DNA of 64,000 nt from Metabacillus bambusae (GTDB lineage: Bacteria; Bacillota; Bacilli; Bacillales; Bacillaceae), in contig NZ_JAGDEL010000010.1 in NCBI RefSeq assembly GCF_017497975.1, forward strand, positions 1-64,000, in the 5' to 3' direction. Position numbers and translations under genes: made by a program. Shown piece by piece: positions 44,045 through 54,188 of this stretch. The notes beneath the pieces are model-generated. The model had not been told where the DNA came from, ran no database searches, and saw nothing but the letters and a program-made list of their open reading frames with translations. Numbering within the stretch: position 1 is the first letter of the stretch; the number at the start of each line of letters is the position of its first letter.

Positions 44045-44515
44045 TTACTCAGCCTTCCAATCTGTTAACAGAGTATGGAAAGCTTCTTCTGTATTAGATC
44101 CCTCACTACGAGCAACTTCTTTTCCATCTTTGTAATGGACAAGAGTTGGGGTAGCATTAATTCGGTATTGATTCCAACCATCTTCGTACTCTAATAAGTT
44201 AAATTGATTGATTTCAACACCAACCTCTTCAGCTACAGGCATAAGAACTGGTGTAGTAACCTGACAGTGTTCACAAGTAGGGCTAAAGAAATAGACAATC
44301 ATATCCTCTTTATCTTCTAACTTTTGTTCTAACTCATCAGGAAGAATGATGTTTTGATAATTAGGATCATCTAATTGATCTATTGTGGCAGTATGTAAAT
44401 CAGACTTTCCGTATACATTGCCTTCTGCCTTTTCACTTTTTTGATAGGTTGTTACAAATGCTAAAGTTCCAAAGAGAACAATAATAATTGCACCAAAAAT
44501 AAGTATTTTTTTCAA
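44045..44515 (-). CDS. Membrane-anchored thioredoxin-like protein (CEHC)
   Basis: 156 residues from TTG 44515, one base after the upstream stop. N-terminal membrane anchor, then a thioredoxin fold with active site FFSPTCEHCQVTTP and the cis-proline (INATPTLVHYKDG). The CEHC centre and the partner bdbC suggest a DsbA/BdbA-type oxidant making disulfides in exported proteins. Confidence 0.85.
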   Translation of the reverse strand: MKKILIFGAIIIVLFGTLAFVTTYQKSEKAEGNVYGKSDLHTATIDQLDDPNYQNIILPDELEQKLEDKEDMIVYFFSPTCEHCQVTTPVLMPVAEEVGVEINQFNLLEYEDGWNQYRINATPTLVHYKDGKEVARSEGSNTEEAFHTLLTDWKAE

Positions 44516-44516
44516 C

Positions 44517-44948
44517 TTAACGACCTGCCTTTTTTAAAATTAGTATGCTTGTAATGAAAATGATGATAAATGCTATCAGTGCCAAGAAAGGGATGGTAAT
44601 AAACCCAAGCCAGTTTATGTATTCACCAGTACAAGGAACGATACCACATGAAATTGATTTTTCACCCAAAAAATCAATCTTTTGGATGCTGTAATGGTAG
44701 ATGGAAATACATCCGCCAATCGCTGATAGAATTAGTGAATAAAGAGCGATCGAAGCATCTTTTTTAAATACGCCAATTCCTAAAATAATAACTAACGGAT
44801 ACATAAATATTCGTTGGTACCAACAAAGTTCACATGGTGTATATTCTAATATTTCTGAAAAGTAGAGGCTTCCCAGTGTAGCAATAAAAGAAGCAATCCA
44901 GCCAATAGACAATAAATTTTCAACTCGCTTTTCATTCGAGCTCGACAT
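44517..44948 (-). CDS. bdbC: Disulfide bond formation protein BdbC (DsbB-like)
   Basis: 143 residues from ATG 44948 (GAGGGG 5 nt upstream). Four membrane helices, with the first Cys pair CELC (TPCELCWYQRI) and the second pair in SISCGIVPCTGEYI, as in DsbB. It passes electrons from the thiol oxidase to quinones. Operon with the thioredoxin-like gene downstream; the pair is inserted between yhcU and yhcV relative to B. subtilis. Confidence 0.92.
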   Translation of the reverse strand: MSSSNEKRVENLLSIGWIASFIATLGSLYFSEILEYTPCELCWYQRIFMYPLVIILGIGVFKKDASIALYSLILSAIGGCISIYHYSIQKIDFLGEKSISCGIVPCTGEYINWLGFITIPFLALIAFIIIFITSILILKKAGR

Positions 44949-45194
44949 GACATCCCCTCGCAATTACTATGTTTTCTTAAATTATAGTCGTTCCACAATG
45001 GACTGTAAAATGGATAGACTGTGAATTTGCAGGAAATTATTGTTGAATTTAACTTAATTTTAATAATCGAACGAAATGTAAGCATGATTACTTATTAATT
45101 TTCACTGATATTTTACAAAATATCCATGATAAAAACTTCTATAAATAAAGTTCAAACAACTGCCCATACTATGATTCGAAAGGGGTGGATCATC

Positions 45195-45620
45195 TTGAAT
45201 ACAATTCAAGAATGTATGACAACTAATGTAGAAACTGTATCTTCTAATCAAACGATTAAAGAAGCTGCAGAAATCATGAGCCAAAATAATGTTGGTTCGA
45301 TTCCAGTTGTAGATAATGGTCAGCTTAAAGGAATTATTACGGACCGTGATATCACGACTCGTTCAACTGCACAAGGTGGAGATAGTAATACACCTATTTC
45401 ACAAGTCATGTCGACAAACCTTGTCTCAGGACATACATCAATGTCCACAGAGGAAGCAGCAAAGGTAATGGCACAGCATCAAATTCGCCGCTTACCTATC
45501 GTTGAAAACAATCAGCTAGTAGGTATCGTCGCTCTCGGAGACTTAGCAACTAACCAAATGTCAGATCAGGCTGCAGGAGTAGCATTAACAAACATTTCTG
45601 AGCCAAATAAAACATCATAA
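45195..45620 (+). CDS. yhcV: CBS-domain protein (YhcV-like)
   Basis: 141 residues from TTG 45195, 6 nt after AAAGGGGTGG; the longer frame from 45126 has no site. Two CBS motifs make one Bateman module (NNVGSIPVVDNGQLKGIITDRDI and HQIRRLPIVENNQLVGIVALGDLA), likely to bind an adenine nucleotide. Function unknown; B. subtilis YhcV is the positional equivalent. Confidence 0.88.
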   Translation: MNTIQECMTTNVETVSSNQTIKEAAEIMSQNNVGSIPVVDNGQLKGIITDRDITTRSTAQGGDSNTPISQVMSTNLVSGHTSMSTEEAAKVMAQHQIRRLPIVENNQLVGIVALGDLATNQMSDQAAGVALTNISEPNKTS

Positions 45621-45627
45621 GCAAAGA

Positions 45628-45657
45628 AGGGGTAGGCACTTTTGCCTGCCTCTTTTT
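45628..45657 (+). terminator. Terminator of yhcV
   Basis: AGGGGTAGGCA / TGCCTGCCTCT stem with wobble pairs and a T5 run. Confidence 0.75.
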
Positions 45658-45835
45658 CATGGTGTTAAATAAGGTTTATGGTTGAAATTTTATTATCAAG
45701 GTGGTTCAAATAATAAGGTAGTGGTTAAATAATGAGTTCAATCAAGACCATTTGGCTTCATAAACTCATAACATTGGGCTGAAGAATGAAAAACTAATCC
45801 AATTTTTGTATAATACATAAGAGGTGATGAAATCC

Positions 45836-46489
45836 ATGATAAAAGCAATTATTTTTGACTTTGATGGTTTGATTTTAGATACAGAAACGCATGAATATGA
45901 AGTATTATGTGAAATTTTTGCAGAACATGAATGTGAATTACCATTAAGTATTTGGGGGAAATTGATTGGTACAAAATCAGATTTTAGTCCTTTTACATAT
46001 CTTGAAGAACAAGCTAAAAAAGCACTTGACCATAATGAATTGTCAAACCTACAGAAAGAGCGATTTTCGCAAAGAATTGCTCAAGAAAAGACAAGACCAG
46101 GTGTTATTGACTATTTAGAAGCAGCCAAAACACTTGGCCTAAAAATAGGGCTTGCTTCTAGCTCGAATTACGAATGGGTGTCATCTCATTTAAAAAGACT
46201 AAATCTATTAGATCGTTTTAAATGTATTCGGACTTCTGATCATGTTGAGTTTGTAAAACCTGACCCTGCATTATATTTAGAAGCAGCAAAATGTCTTGGG
46301 GTAAAACCTGAGGAGTGCATTGCTTTTGAAGACTCAGCAAATGGTGCGTTAGCAGCGAAGCGTGCAGGGATGAAATGCGTAACTGTACCAAACACAGTTA
46401 CAAAAGATTTAGTTTTTTGCCAAGTAGATCACAGCTTAGAATCAATGGCACATATGGAACTAAAGGAATTAATCTCGTTTTTAGAATAG
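45836..46489 (+). CDS. yhcW: HAD-family phosphatase (YhcW-like)
   Basis: 217 residues from ATG 45836, 9 nt after GAGGTG. Haloacid-dehalogenase fold: motif I DFDGLILDTET, motif II LASSSNYEW, motif III Lys in VKPDPALY, motif IV AFEDSANG. It belongs to the beta-phosphoglucomutase/phosphatase subgroup acting on small phospho-sugars; the substrate is not known. A TATAAT box lies at 45809. Followed by yhcX as in B. subtilis. Confidence 0.88.
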   Translation: MIKAIIFDFDGLILDTETHEYEVLCEIFAEHECELPLSIWGKLIGTKSDFSPFTYLEEQAKKALDHNELSNLQKERFSQRIAQEKTRPGVIDYLEAAKTLGLKIGLASSSNYEWVSSHLKRLNLLDRFKCIRTSDHVEFVKPDPALYLEAAKCLGVKPEECIAFEDSANGALAAKRAGMKCVTVPNTVTKDLVFCQVDHSLESMAHMELKELISFLE

Positions 46490-46540
46490 CAATAAAGGGT
46501 AATATATCATTGAGATATTTATTTCAAAGGAGCTACCATC

Positions 46541-48085
46541 ATGTCAGAAGAGCTAGATTTATCTAAATTTGAGAAAAAAATGATTATACGTAATATCGAA
46601 GAGAGTGATATTGATGAACTTTTAAAGCTTCAAAATAAATGTTTTCCAGGTATGACACCTTGGAAGCGAGAACACCTTGAAAGTCATATAGAGCATTTTC
46701 AAGATGGTCAGTTTTGTGCGGAATTAGAAGGGAAAATCATTGGTTCATGCTCTAGTTTGTTAATCAACTTTGATGAATATGATGATCGTCATACATGGGA
46801 TGATATTACTGATAATGGTTATATTACAAACCATAATCCAGACGGATACAATATGTATGGAATTGAAGTGATGGTACATCCAAACTACCGTCGCATGAAA
46901 ATAGGACACCGTTTATATGAGGCTAGGAAGGACTTAGCTAGAAGATTAAACTTAAAAAGCATAATCATTGGTGGACGAATCCCTAATTATTACAAATATG
47001 CAGATGAATTAACACCTAGAGAATATGTGCAGCAAGTTACATTACATAAAATATATGATCCAGTTCTATCTTTCCAACTTTTAAATGAATTTACATTGAT
47101 GAGAATAAACCCAAATTATTTATCAGATGATTTAGCTTCATATAAGTATGCAACACTTATGGAATGGAATAACGTTGATTATCAGCCTAATACAAAGCGT
47201 TATTATAAAACATCTCATCCAGTCCGAGTATGTGTTGTGCAATATATGATGAAACAAATTAACTCCTTTGAGGAATTTGCAAAGCAAGTAGAGTATTACA
47301 CAGATGTTGCATCAGATGCTGGTTCTGATTTTGCAGTGTTTCCAGAAATTTTCACAACTCAGCTTATGTCCTTCCATGATGAAAAAGTACCAAGTAAAGC
47401 AATTCAAAAATTGACAGAGTATACGGAAGAATATATTGAGCTTTTCACTGAATTGGCAGTCCGTTATAACGTGAATATTATCGGCGGTTCACATGTTGTT
47501 GAGGAAGAAGGGCGAATTTACAATATTGCTTACTTATTTAGACGTGACGGAACAATTGAGAAACAATATAAACTTCATATTACCCCAAATGAAAGAAAAT
47601 GGTGGGGGATTAGCCGTGGAGATCAAGTGAAGGTGTTTAATACAGACTGTGGTAAAATTGCAATCCAAATTTGCTATGACATTGAATTTCCAGAGCTTGC
47701 AAGAATTGCGACTGATAAAGGAGCTAAAATCATTTTCACGCCGTTTTGTACGGAGGATCGTCAAGGTTATTTAAGAGTTCGTTATTGTGCTCAAGCACGT
47801 GCAGTTGAAAATCAAATCTATACAGTTATCGCTGGAACTGTCGGTAACCTACCACAAACAGAAAATATGGACATTCAATATGCCCAATCAGCTATTTTCG
47901 CACCATCTGATTTTGAATTTGCGCGAGATGGAATCGTTGTGGAATGTAATCCAAATATTGAAATGGTGGCGATTGGGGACGTTGACTTAGAGATCTTAAG
48001 ACGCCAACGACAATCAGGAACTGTGAATCAATTAAAAGATCGAAGAAAGGATATTTATTCGATTAATTATAAAAAGAATCATTAA
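46541..48085 (+). CDS. yhcX: GNAT acetyltransferase fused to carbon-nitrogen hydrolase (YhcX-like)
   Basis: 514 residues. N-terminal GNAT domain (about 14-170; VMVHPNYRRMKIGHRLYEA is the acetyl-CoA loop). C-terminal nitrilase-superfamily domain (about 225-500) with the Glu-Lys-Cys triad: Glu in AVFPEIF, Lys in QYKLHITP, Cys in QICYDIEFPELAR. The fused pair occurs in B. subtilis YhcX and many other bacteria; the amide substrate is unknown. Short gap after yhcW, so possibly one transcript. Confidence 0.92.
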   Translation: MSEELDLSKFEKKMIIRNIEESDIDELLKLQNKCFPGMTPWKREHLESHIEHFQDGQFCAELEGKIIGSCSSLLINFDEYDDRHTWDDITDNGYITNHNPDGYNMYGIEVMVHPNYRRMKIGHRLYEARKDLARRLNLKSIIIGGRIPNYYKYADELTPREYVQQVTLHKIYDPVLSFQLLNEFTLMRINPNYLSDDLASYKYATLMEWNNVDYQPNTKRYYKTSHPVRVCVVQYMMKQINSFEEFAKQVEYYTDVASDAGSDFAVFPEIFTTQLMSFHDEKVPSKAIQKLTEYTEEYIELFTELAVRYNVNIIGGSHVVEEEGRIYNIAYLFRRDGTIEKQYKLHITPNERKWWGISRGDQVKVFNTDCGKIAIQICYDIEFPELARIATDKGAKIIFTPFCTEDRQGYLRVRYCAQARAVENQIYTVIAGTVGNLPQTENMDIQYAQSAIFAPSDFEFARDGIVVECNPNIEMVAIGDVDLEILRRQRQSGTVNQLKDRRKDIYSINYKKNH

Positions 48086-48097
48086 TGATTTTGTAGG

Positions 48098-48123
48098 CTG
48101 ACTCACGACTGGGTCAGTTTTTT
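48098..48123 (+). terminator. Terminator of yhcX
   Basis: CTGACTCA / TGGGTCAG stem, 4-nt loop, T6. Confidence 0.85.
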
Positions 48124-48124
48124 C

Positions 48125-48195
48125 GTAGTTAGCAGAACTGCAAAATTCTTGTACTATGGAAAACACTTTGACATCCAGCTTCAGCGCTTTTATTC
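48125..48195 (+). repeat. Family A repeat, deleted and decayed copy 6
   Basis: AAAATTCTTGTACTATGGA...GACATCCAGCTTCAGCGCTTTTATTC corresponds to the internally deleted form, with several substitutions. It follows a terminator directly. The remainder up to pgcA (48196-48474) shows no gene. Confidence 0.6.
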
Positions 48196-48485
48196 TAAAG
48201 CTATCCCAAATGTAAAAAAGTTCTCAAATAAAAATCAAGAAGCAGTCGTCGGCTTTTGTCGATCAATTAATATGTTAAAAAAGTAAAAAATAAAGTGTAT
48301 TCTACTTATTAATATTAATCTACTTTTACAAAGTTGTTCTAAAATAACTTCTTAATACTAACCCTCTCAAAGGTAGTCGAAAACTGCAGAATTTGTAGAA
48401 ATTCAATTACGTGGAAAGTCCTAGAATATGCTAAAATAGGAATGTTATTTCGAGAGAATACTATGAAAAAATCCAGGAGGTAAAG

Positions 48486-50231
48486 ATGAGCTGGGAACAA
48501 AGCTATCAACGTTGGAACAATAAACAAGATTTAGATCAAGAATTACAAACTCTATTAACTGAAATTAAAGGCAATGAAAAGGTGTTAGAAGATTGCTTTT
48601 ACAAGGATTTAGAATTTGGAACGGGTGGAATGCGCGGAGAAATTGGTCCGGGTACAAACCGTATGAATTTATACACTGTTCGTAAAGCATCTGAAGGCTT
48701 GGCATCTTACATAGATTCTTTTGGTGAGGAAGCAAAAAAGCGTGGTGTAGCTATTGCTTATGATTCACGTCATAAGTCACCAGAATTCGCAATGGAAGCT
48801 GCAAAGACGTTGGCTTCTCATGGAATTCAAACATACGTATTTGAAGAGTTACGCCCGACTCCAGAACTATCATTTGCTGTACGCTACCTGAATGCATTTT
48901 CAGGGATTGTGATTACAGCAAGTCACAATCCTCCAGAGTATAATGGCTATAAAGTATATGGGGATGATGGTGGACAATTGCCGCCAGCCGCAGCTGATAC
49001 AGTGATCTCCTATGTAAATAAAGTAGAGGATGAATTACTAGTAGAGGTAAAGGAAGAGGCTGAATTAAAAGAGCAAGGTCTCATCAAAATGATTGGTGAA
49101 GAAATTGATAAAGCTTATACAGAGAAACTGACAACAATCTCTGTTAATCCTACTCTTTCAAAAGAGGTAGATGTAAAAGTAGTGTTCACTCCATTACATG
49201 GAACAGCAAACAAACCTGTTCGTCGCGGATTACAAGCACTAGGCTATGAAAATGTAACTGTTGTAAAGGAGCAAGAACTACCAGATCCAAATTTTTCAAC
49301 GGTTAAATCACCTAATCCAGAAGAGCATGATGCCTTCACACTTGCAATTCGTGACGGTGAGGCAATTGATGCAGATCTACTTATCGGTACAGATCCAGAT
49401 GCAGACAGACTTGGTGTAGCGGTTAAAGATAATGAAGGTCAATATGTTGTCCTAACTGGTAACCAAACAGGAGCACTTCTTCTTCATTATTTACTCTCAG
49501 AGAAGAAAGTAAATGGGTCACTACCAAGCAATGGCGTTGTGTTAAAAACAATTGTAACTTCTGAAATTGGCCGTGATATTGCAAAATCATTCGGCTTAGA
49601 TACTATAGATACGTTAACAGGATTTAAATTTATTGGTGAGAAAATTAACGAGTATGAAAGAACTGGACAATATCAATTCCAGTTTGGCTATGAAGAAAGC
49701 TATGGCTATTTAATTGGAGATTTTGCTCGTGATAAAGATGCAATCCAGGCTGCATTATTAGCAGTTGAAGTGAGTGCCTTTTATAAAAAGAAAGGGCTAA
49801 CACTGTATCAAGGCTTGCTTGAAATCTTAAAAGAGTATGGCTACTATAAGGAAGGCTTGCAATCTCTTACCTTAAAAGGAAAAGAAGGAGCAGAACAAAT
49901 CCAAAGCATTCTTCATTCCTTTAGAACAAATCCTCCAACTGAAGTAGCTGGTAAAAAAATTACGACAATTGAGGATTATAAAACAAGTGAACGTCAAAAC
50001 GTATTAGGTGGCACAACAGAAAAGATCGATTTGCCTGGTTCCAATGTTTTAAAATATATTCTAGAAGATAATTCATGGTTCTGTGTAAGACCATCAGGAA
50101 CAGAGCCAAAAGCAAAGTTTTACTTTGGGGTTAAGAGTGACACTCTAGAACAAAGTGAACAACAACTAGCAGCACTTGAAGCTGGTGTAATGGAAAAGGT
50201 AAATGAATTAATTGCTGCACTTAGCAAGTAA
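48486..50231 (+). CDS. pgcA: Alpha-phosphoglucomutase
   Basis: 581 residues; AGGAGG 5 nt before ATG. Phosphohexomutase with catalytic Ser in [14 protein letters not shown], Mg-binding DPDADRLG, sugar-binding GFKFIGEKI and GYEESYGYL, and phosphate-binding [13 protein letters not shown]. It interconverts glucose 1- and 6-phosphate for UDP-glucose, teichoic acid and glycolipid synthesis. In B. subtilis pgcA (yhxB) lies near yhcX, separated by glp genes that are absent here. Confidence 0.96.
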   Translation: MSWEQSYQRWNNKQDLDQELQTLLTEIKGNEKVLEDCFYKDLEFGTGGMRGEIGPGTNRMNLYTVRKASEGLASYIDSFGEEAKKRGVAIAYDSRHKSPEFAMEAAKTLASHGIQTYVFEELRPTPELSFAVRYLNAFSGIVITASHNPPEYNGYKVYGDDGGQLPPAAADTVISYVNKVEDELLVEVKEEAELKEQGLIKMIGEEIDKAYTEKLTTISVNPTLSKEVDVKVVFTPLHGTANKPVRRGLQALGYENVTVVKEQELPDPNFSTVKSPNPEEHDAFTLAIRDGEAIDADLLIGTDPDADRLGVAVKDNEGQYVVLTGNQTGALLLHYLLSEKKVNGSLPSNGVVLKTIVTSEIGRDIAKSFGLDTIDTLTGFKFIGEKINEYERTGQYQFQFGYEESYGYLIGDFARDKDAIQAALLAVEVSAFYKKKGLTLYQGLLEILKEYGYYKEGLQSLTLKGKEGAEQIQSILHSFRTNPPTEVAGKKITTIEDYKTSERQNVLGGTTEKIDLPGSNVLKYILEDNSWFCVRPSGTEPKAKFYFGVKSDTLEQSEQQLAALEAGVMEKVNELIAALSK

Positions 50232-50239
50232 AATGATTG

Positions 50240-50265
50240 AAGCGGACAATAGCTGTTGTCCGCTT
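50240..50265 (+). terminator. Hairpin after pgcA
   Basis: Perfect 10-bp stem AAGCGGACAA / TTGTCCGCTT but only a short T run (TTTC), so termination may be partial. Confidence 0.5.
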
Positions 50266-50293
50266 TCTAACAATTATTTAGGGGGCCTTTTAT

Positions 50294-50644
50294 ATGAATC
50301 CAATTTTAAATCAAGTTGGTACGATCTTTATCCCTGTGAGTAATCTTGTAGAGGCACGTGATTGGTATTGTGACATAATAGGTTTGCCTAAGGATGGAGA
50401 AATTCTATTTGAGCATTTATATGTGCTACCAATGAATGGAACAAATATTGTATTAGATAGTAAAATATTTTCGAAGGATGTAGTCTATAAAGTACCTGCA
50501 TTTCATTTAAATACAAATAACATTAAGGAAGCCTACACCTATATGAAAATGAAGAATGTAGACCTAATAACTGAAATAGAACACAATCATTGGTTTAATT
50601 TTAAGGATCCTGACGGAAATATTTTAATGGTATGTCAATGTTAA
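50294..50644 (+). CDS. VOC-superfamily (glyoxalase-like) protein
   Basis: 116 residues, ATG after GGGGG. One vicinal-oxygen-chelate domain: N-terminal module VGTIFIPVSNLVEARDWYCDIIGLP, and a C-terminal end HWFNFKDPDGNILMVCQC with the usual Glu replaced. Small members of this superfamily include dioxygenases, isomerases and resistance proteins; the function cannot be predicted. It probably dimerises to make the metal site. Confidence 0.75.
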   Translation: MNPILNQVGTIFIPVSNLVEARDWYCDIIGLPKDGEILFEHLYVLPMNGTNIVLDSKIFSKDVVYKVPAFHLNTNNIKEAYTYMKMKNVDLITEIEHNHWFNFKDPDGNILMVCQC

Positions 50645-50649
50645 ATCTG

Positions 50650-51077
50650 TTATCCTCATAGATCCCTTTTTTTGTGCTTTTTACATAAATGTTGAAGGAA
50701 GTAAACGTAATTAGTAGAGCTACAACAAATAGAATCTTTGCAATTATCCATTTATTTTGACCATTAGAAGCTAAGAAATCCTCTACCGATGGGAACTTTG
50801 GATTCTCAGGTACAAATAAATTCTATAGAATGATCCTCGTAAAAATAATTCAAATCCGATTTTCTCCTTTCGTTTGTTGCTTTAAGATTAGTCTTCCCAA
50901 ACAATCTAATTTCTCCAGAATCAATATGCATTAAATTCATCAAACAACGAATCAAAGATGTCTTACCTGCACTATTAGGTCCGATTAAACCTAATTGATC
51001 CTCAATAACCTTTAGCTGCCTTTCTTTTAAAAACTCCTTATTTTGTACAATATGAACAGTTAAGTCAATATAAAAAA
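50650..51077 (-). pseudogene. ABC transporter remnant (ATPase and membrane fragments)
   Basis: Minus-strand translation gives a Walker A region (LGLIGPNSAGKTSLIRCL, then MNLMHIDSGEIRLFGKTN), a stop and +1 shift near 50823, then VPENPKFPSVEDFLASN, followed at once by a membrane segment (WIIAKILFVVALLITFTSF). An ATPase has thus lost its signature and Walker B parts and is joined to a permease-like tail. The 5' end stops at the MITE starting at 51078. Confidence 0.8.
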
Positions 51078-51299
51078 AGGCTCTTTTCTAACAGATTGTT
51101 GCGTTTAAAACAAAAACTATTTCAGGTTGATTAGAACGGGTTGCGAGACTCCTGCGGGTGCAGCGGGACAGGTGAGACTCATACAGGCGTTTACGTCGAG
51201 GAGGCTTCACCGCACGCCCCGCGGAAAGCGAGTAACTCTCGCTGCAATCAGCCACACCCCATTACTCGGTAAATAGCTACAAAGTTTGCGAAAACAGCC
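51078..51299 (-). mobile_element. Family B MITE, copy 2
   Basis: 222 bp, opposite orientation to copy 1, with ends GGCTCTTTTCTAACAGATTG and ...TTTGCGAAAACAGCC. The GC-rich core (GAGACTCCTGCGGG, GGGACAGGTGAGAC, GAGGAGGCTTCACCGC) is shared. No clear target duplication. It abuts the ABC pseudogene. Confidence 0.75.
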
Positions 51300-51417
51300 A
51301 AGTAAAAAAACTACTTCAAAAGTCTTAGTAGAAATTCATACGGATAGCGAAGGTTTTCGGTGATAAGAAGTTGTTATAATAGGTAGTAAGAAACCATTGG
51401 GGCTAGGTGAGACTTGA

Positions 51418-52545
51418 ATGAATGATAATCGAGTACACGAGTTAACTACGTTAAAAATAATTGCTGAAAAATTAAATGAAGCAACAGATGTAGAGGATAT
51501 GTTAAAGGAAGTACTAAAGGAATTACTTCAAGTTATAGAACTTAATACAGGATGGATTTTCTTAATTAATAAGCAGGGTGAGTATGAATTAGCTGCAGAT
51601 TATTCCTTACCAGAAGGTTTAACTTGGAATCGGAAAAAGCCAATGTGCCAAGGTGGCTGCTGGTGTATTGATAGTTATAAAGATGGACGATTGAAAAAGG
51701 CTGCCAATATTATTTCATGTAAAAGAATTGAAGAAGTGATCGAGCATAACTTGGGGGAAACAAGGGGCATTACTCATCATGCAACAGTACCATTACGAGC
51801 TGGTGATGAAAAGTTTGGTTTACTAAATGTTGCAGCTCCAAATAAAACGCATTTCTCCAATGAAGAGCTAGCATTATTAGAATCAGTTGCTTTTCAAATT
51901 GGAACAGCGATAAAGCGAATTGAGCTTGTAGAAAAAGAGAGAAGACATGCGTTAATTGAAGAAAGAAACAGGCTTGCACAGGATTTACATGATTCCGTTA
52001 ATCAGTTGCTGTTTTCAATTATGTTGACTGCGCGAGGAACGAAAGAATTGACCGACCAGCCTGATATTAAGGAAATGCTCACTTATATGCAAGAGCTTTC
52101 ACAGGAAGCATTAACAGAGATGAAGGCACTTATTTGGCAGTTACGGCCACAGGGATTAGAAAATGGAATCGCGGCAGCGCTGTTAAATTATGCAACAGTA
52201 TTAGGATTAAAGATAGAATCGGAAATTGCAGGTGTTAATACACTGCCTTGCCATATTGAAGAAGAGCTTTGGCGATTTGGTCAAGAGGCATTAAATAATT
52301 GCAAAAAACATTCCGGTACAAATGAGGTTTTCCTTTCCATTACTCGTTCAAAGCAAACTGTGAAAATGATTGTTAGTGATCAAGGGATAGGCTTTCATTA
52401 TGATGAGCAGGCTGTGATCCCATCATTAGGTCTTAAAGGAATGAAAGAACGTGTCATGAGATTAAATGGAAGCTTTAACATAATAAGTACTCCTAGTAAG
52501 GGTACGAAGATAGAAATTATGATTCCATTGCAAAAAGGGGTTTAA
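51418..52545 (+). CDS. yhcY: GAF-domain sensor histidine kinase (YhcY-like)
   Basis: 375 residues; AGGTGAG 6 nt before ATG. GAF sensor (about 10-165) with several cysteines (MCQGGCWCID, ISCKRIEE) that might bind a cofactor, then a HisKA_3-type kinase: phosphoacceptor His in RNRLAQDLHDSVNQLL, ATP site DQGIGF and GLKGMKERV. Cytoplasmic. Paired with the next gene (YhcZ-type regulator). The signal is unknown; Cys-rich GAF kinases of this class can sense redox or gases through iron-sulfur clusters, an untested idea here. Confidence 0.9.
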   Translation: MNDNRVHELTTLKIIAEKLNEATDVEDMLKEVLKELLQVIELNTGWIFLINKQGEYELAADYSLPEGLTWNRKKPMCQGGCWCIDSYKDGRLKKAANIISCKRIEEVIEHNLGETRGITHHATVPLRAGDEKFGLLNVAAPNKTHFSNEELALLESVAFQIGTAIKRIELVEKERRHALIEERNRLAQDLHDSVNQLLFSIMLTARGTKELTDQPDIKEMLTYMQELSQEALTEMKALIWQLRPQGLENGIAAALLNYATVLGLKIESEIAGVNTLPCHIEEELWRFGQEALNNCKKHSGTNEVFLSITRSKQTVKMIVSDQGIGFHYDEQAVIPSLGLKGMKERVMRLNGSFNIISTPSKGTKIEIMIPLQKGV

Positions 52546-52548
52546 TAC

Positions 52549-53199
52549 ATGGAGAAAATAAAAGTATTAATAGCAGATGATCATCATGTCGTGCGTAGGG
52601 GTTTGCTATTTTTCCTCAAAACACAAAGAGATATTGAGGTTATTGGCGAGGCGAAAAATGGAAAAGAAGCAGTAGAATTAGTTGCTGAGCTCGAGCCAGA
52701 TGTTGTTTTGATGGATTTGTCTATGCCAGAAATGGACGGTGTGATGGCAACTAAAGCAATTCGAGAAATGAATGAGACAGTAAAAATTATTATATTAACG
52801 AGCTATGCGGATCAGGATCATGTTATCCCCGCCATTCGTGCTGGTGCATCTGGCTACCAACTCAAAGATATTGAGCCAGATGAGCTAGTTGAAACGATTC
52901 GGGATGTATTAAAGGGTGAGAGTAAGCTTCACCCAAAAGTTACTTCACATGTAATGACCCATTTATCAATGGGTGCGAATCAGAAAGCATCTAAAATAAG
53001 TGATTTGACAAAGCGGGAAAAAGATGTTTTAAACGAGCTAGCTAAGGGGAAGAGCAATAAGGAAATTGCTTCGTCATTATTTATAACTGAAAAAACGGTG
53101 AAAACACATGTATCAAATATCCTTGCAAAGCTGCAGCTTTCTGATCGAACACAGGCTGCGTTATATGCAGTGAAAAATGGATATATAGTGAAAGAATAA
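52549..53199 (+). CDS. yhcZ: NarL/FixJ-type response regulator (YhcZ-like)
   Basis: 216 residues, 3 nt after the kinase gene. Receiver with acidic residues in IADDHHVVRRG, phosphoacceptor Asp in VVLMDLSMPEMDG and Lys in YQLKDIEPDE; C-terminal LuxR helix-turn-helix (LTKREKDVLNELAKGKSNKEIASSLFITEKTVKTHVSNILAKL). Targets unknown; the adjacent FMN reductase gene is a candidate, as in B. subtilis yhcZ-yhdA. Confidence 0.93.
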   Translation: MEKIKVLIADDHHVVRRGLLFFLKTQRDIEVIGEAKNGKEAVELVAELEPDVVLMDLSMPEMDGVMATKAIREMNETVKIIILTSYADQDHVIPAIRAGASGYQLKDIEPDELVETIRDVLKGESKLHPKVTSHVMTHLSMGANQKASKISDLTKREKDVLNELAKGKSNKEIASSLFITEKTVKTHVSNILAKLQLSDRTQAALYAVKNGYIVKE

Positions 53200-53209
53200 T
53201 TGGGAGTAG

Positions 53210-53743
<534 letters not shown>

Positions 53744-53744
53744 G

Positions 53745-53802
53745 AAAGAGGCTGACATTAGGTAGTATGGCAAATACTAACTAAGTAACAGCCTCTTTTT
53801 TA
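53745..53802 (+). terminator. Terminator of the yhcYZ-azr operon
   Basis: AAAGAGGCTG / CAGCCTCTTT stem with an inner TTAG.TAGTA / TACTA.CTAA pairing and T6. Confidence 0.85.
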
Positions 53803-53806
53803 TCTT

Positions 53807-53856
53807 TTATTGTACTGTGGATAAGCGTTTGACGTTCAGCGCTTGCGCTTTTAGTC
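53807..53856 (+). repeat. Family A repeat, deleted copy 7
   Basis: TTGTACTGTGGATAAGCG joined through GACGTTCAGCGC to GCTTGCGCTTTTAG; the hairpin centre is missing. Again directly after a terminator. Confidence 0.65.
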
Positions 53857-53857
53857 T

Positions 53858-54097
53858 TTACATCTGATGAGCATATTCCATTTCTGGATATTCAACAGCA
53901 TGATCAATATATCTGAGTAATGAATATAACTGTTTCTCGACTTCTTTGTAGTCATGTTCAAAGTTATATGCATGTAAAAACTGCTCTATTTTCTTCGACA
54001 GGAAATCGTCCTTAGTGCGGACCATTAGTATAAGCAAGTTATCCCACTGTGAACGATGAGTGTAGTACAATGCTTTATCATAATCAACACTGTTCAT
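53858..54097 (-). CDS. yhdB: YhdB-like small protein
   Basis: 79 residues, AAGGAGGG 5 nt before ATG. Helical, with aromatic and charged residues (YDKALYYTHRSQWDNLLILMVRTKDDFLSKKIEQFLHAYNF), no membrane segment. It matches B. subtilis YhdB by size and by position after yhdA. Function unknown. Confidence 0.8.
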   Translation of the reverse strand: MNSVDYDKALYYTHRSQWDNLLILMVRTKDDFLSKKIEQFLHAYNFEHDYKEVEKQLYSLLRYIDHAVEYPEMEYAHQM

Positions 54098-54188
54098 TCA
54101 ATCCCTCCTTCTTAAGGAGATATGATTATTGTGTGTCTCCTGAGCATTTTCTTACTGTGTAAAACTTGGTGTTGTTGCTATATAAGGT

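Noticed and set aside
45660-45760. Tandem repeat of TGGTT-AAATAAT units before yhcW
   Set aside because: Spacing and sequence are too irregular in this AT-rich stretch.
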